In this document: one piece after another, positions 5,371 to 5,661 of the stretch
Layout of the letters: each line of letters begins with the position of its first letter
Position numbering within the stretch: the first letter of the stretch is position 1
Position numbers and translations under genes: made by a program
Notes under the pieces: generated by a model
The model's database searches: none
Told to the model about the DNA's origin: nothing
The model's input: only the letters and a program-made list of their open reading frames with translations
Source: OMOG01 sp041485845
GTDB lineage: Bacteria; Acidobacteriota; Terriglobia; Bryobacterales; Bryobacteraceae
DNA length: 5,661 nt
Assembly: GCA_041485845.1 (NCBI GenBank)
Contig: JBGPKH010000594.1
Location: 1 to 5,661 of the forward strand
Direction: 5' to 3'

Positions 5371-5607
5371 TTATTGGTAGTGCTTGGTGATTTCGACGTC
5401 ATACGCACCCTCATCTTTCCAGGTGAAGCAGATCCGGTACTGGTCGTTAATCCTGATGCTGTCGCCGGGCGGGATCGACAGATCGCTGAGCACCTGGGCG
5501 CTGTCAAGCGCCGTCAACCGCCGCAAGGCCACAGCGATATTCTCGAATCCTCTGACTCGCTCCCGATTCCACCGCTCGGTCCCTCTGGAATCGAGGGTCC
5601 GGATCAC
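5371..5607 (-). CDS. higB: HigB-family toxin (RelE superfamily mRNA interferase), shortened
   Basis: This 78-aa protein reads VIRTLDSRGTERW, ERVRGFENIAVALRRLTALD, SDLSIPPG, SIRINDQYRICFTW and AYDVEI. This is the order seen in HigB-like plasmid-maintenance toxins, which cleave mRNA on the ribosome. Usual family members are about 92 aa and carry 'NRLEALKGDRxGQx' between 'IPPG' and 'SIRIND'. Here IPPG (45-48) is followed by a single Asp and then SIRIND (50-55), so about 13 residues are absent, in frame. This segment corresponds to part of the active site in characterised HigB. The C-terminus ends ITKHYQ instead of the usual '(V/Y)-D-Y-H'. Start: GTG 5607-5605, with AGGTGATC 8 nt upstream (plus-strand 5616-5623). 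A longer TTG start at 5643 is possible but would run through the dyad. It is toxin-first with higA 22 bp downstream. Toxicity is doubtful. Confidence 0.9.
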   Translation of the reverse strand: MIRTLDSRGTERWNRERVRGFENIAVALRRLTALDSAQVLSDLSIPPGDSIRINDQYRICFTWKDEGAYDVEITKHYQ

Positions 5608-5615
5608 GAGTTCAG

Positions 5616-5623
5616 GATCACCT
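5616..5623 (-). promoter_or_regulatory. Shine-Dalgarno that sets the higB GTG start
   Basis: The minus strand reads AGGTGATC, an exact piece of the extended anti-SD complement, 8 nt before GTG 5607-5605. It favours the GTG over the in-frame TTG at 5643, and the resulting N-terminus matches HigB relatives. Confidence 0.6.
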
Positions 5624-5656
5624 GGTTCTACGCTGTACCTCAAGCGTATAACCCGG
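5621..5656. promoter_or_regulatory. 36-bp imperfect dyad upstream of higB, probable HigA operator
   Basis: CCTGGTTCTACGC (5621-5633) and GCGTATAACCCGG (5644-5656) are inverted arms with 11 of 13 positions pairing, separated by 10 bp (TGTACCTCAA). The centres of the arms are 23 bp apart, about two helical turns, which suits two HTH domains of a HigA dimer or two dimers on the same DNA face. It directly abuts the higB ribosome site, and a TATACG word within it could be a -10 whose -35 is outside the window. Autorepression of higBA by HigA is established for the family. This particular site is inferred. Confidence 0.55.
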
Positions 5657-5661
5657 GACCG

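Overview
The window is GC-rich bacterial DNA, most probably from an acidobacterium of the Solibacter/Bryobacter type. This assignment is inference. It rests on the style of the partial protein at the left edge (a Gly-rich stretch followed by a 'LADLKPKDAIMVSTTMGSDP'-like C-terminus), on an intergenic hairpin with arms GGACAGGCC/GGCCTGTCC of a kind I recall from such genomes, and on the protein content. No rRNA, tRNA, CRISPR array, intact transposase or phage gene is visible.

Layout, left to right. (1) 1-269, + strand: the C-terminal end of an unrecognised, probably exported protein. (2) 270-377: an intergenic region with a perfect 14-bp palindrome resembling a LacI-family operator, a near-consensus DnaA-box-like word and a weak sigma70-like promoter. 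(3) 378-1379, + strand: a 333-aa actin/FtsA/MreB-fold ATPase-like protein that is not MreB, FtsA or ParM and has a non-canonical phosphate-2 loop. (4) 1442-2078, - strand: two gene remnants joined head to tail. The N-terminal quarter of an MBOAT-family membrane O-acyltransferase is joined, out of frame, to the C-terminal third of a serine acetyltransferase (CysE). This looks like a deletion scar. (5) 2079-2177: a divergent intergenic region with two inverted repeats and a good promoter-like element. (6) 2178-5047, + strand: a translationally coupled gene pair, a DUF3142-family protein and a 713-aa exported helical-repeat protein. Their ATGA overlap suggests a two-component envelope system of unknown function. 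(7) 5064-5607, - strand: a HigB/HigA toxin-antitoxin module, toxin gene first, with a 36-bp dyad just upstream that is a likely autoregulatory operator. The toxin lacks the short segment normally found between 'IPPG' and 'SIRIND'.

How they relate: the only clear operons are the DUF3142/repeat-protein pair and higBA. These converge with only 16 bp between their stop codons. The remaining genes look like independent units. The most interesting items are the uncharacterised actin-like protein, the coupled envelope pair, the shortened HigB with its operator-like dyad, and the MBOAT-CysE junction.
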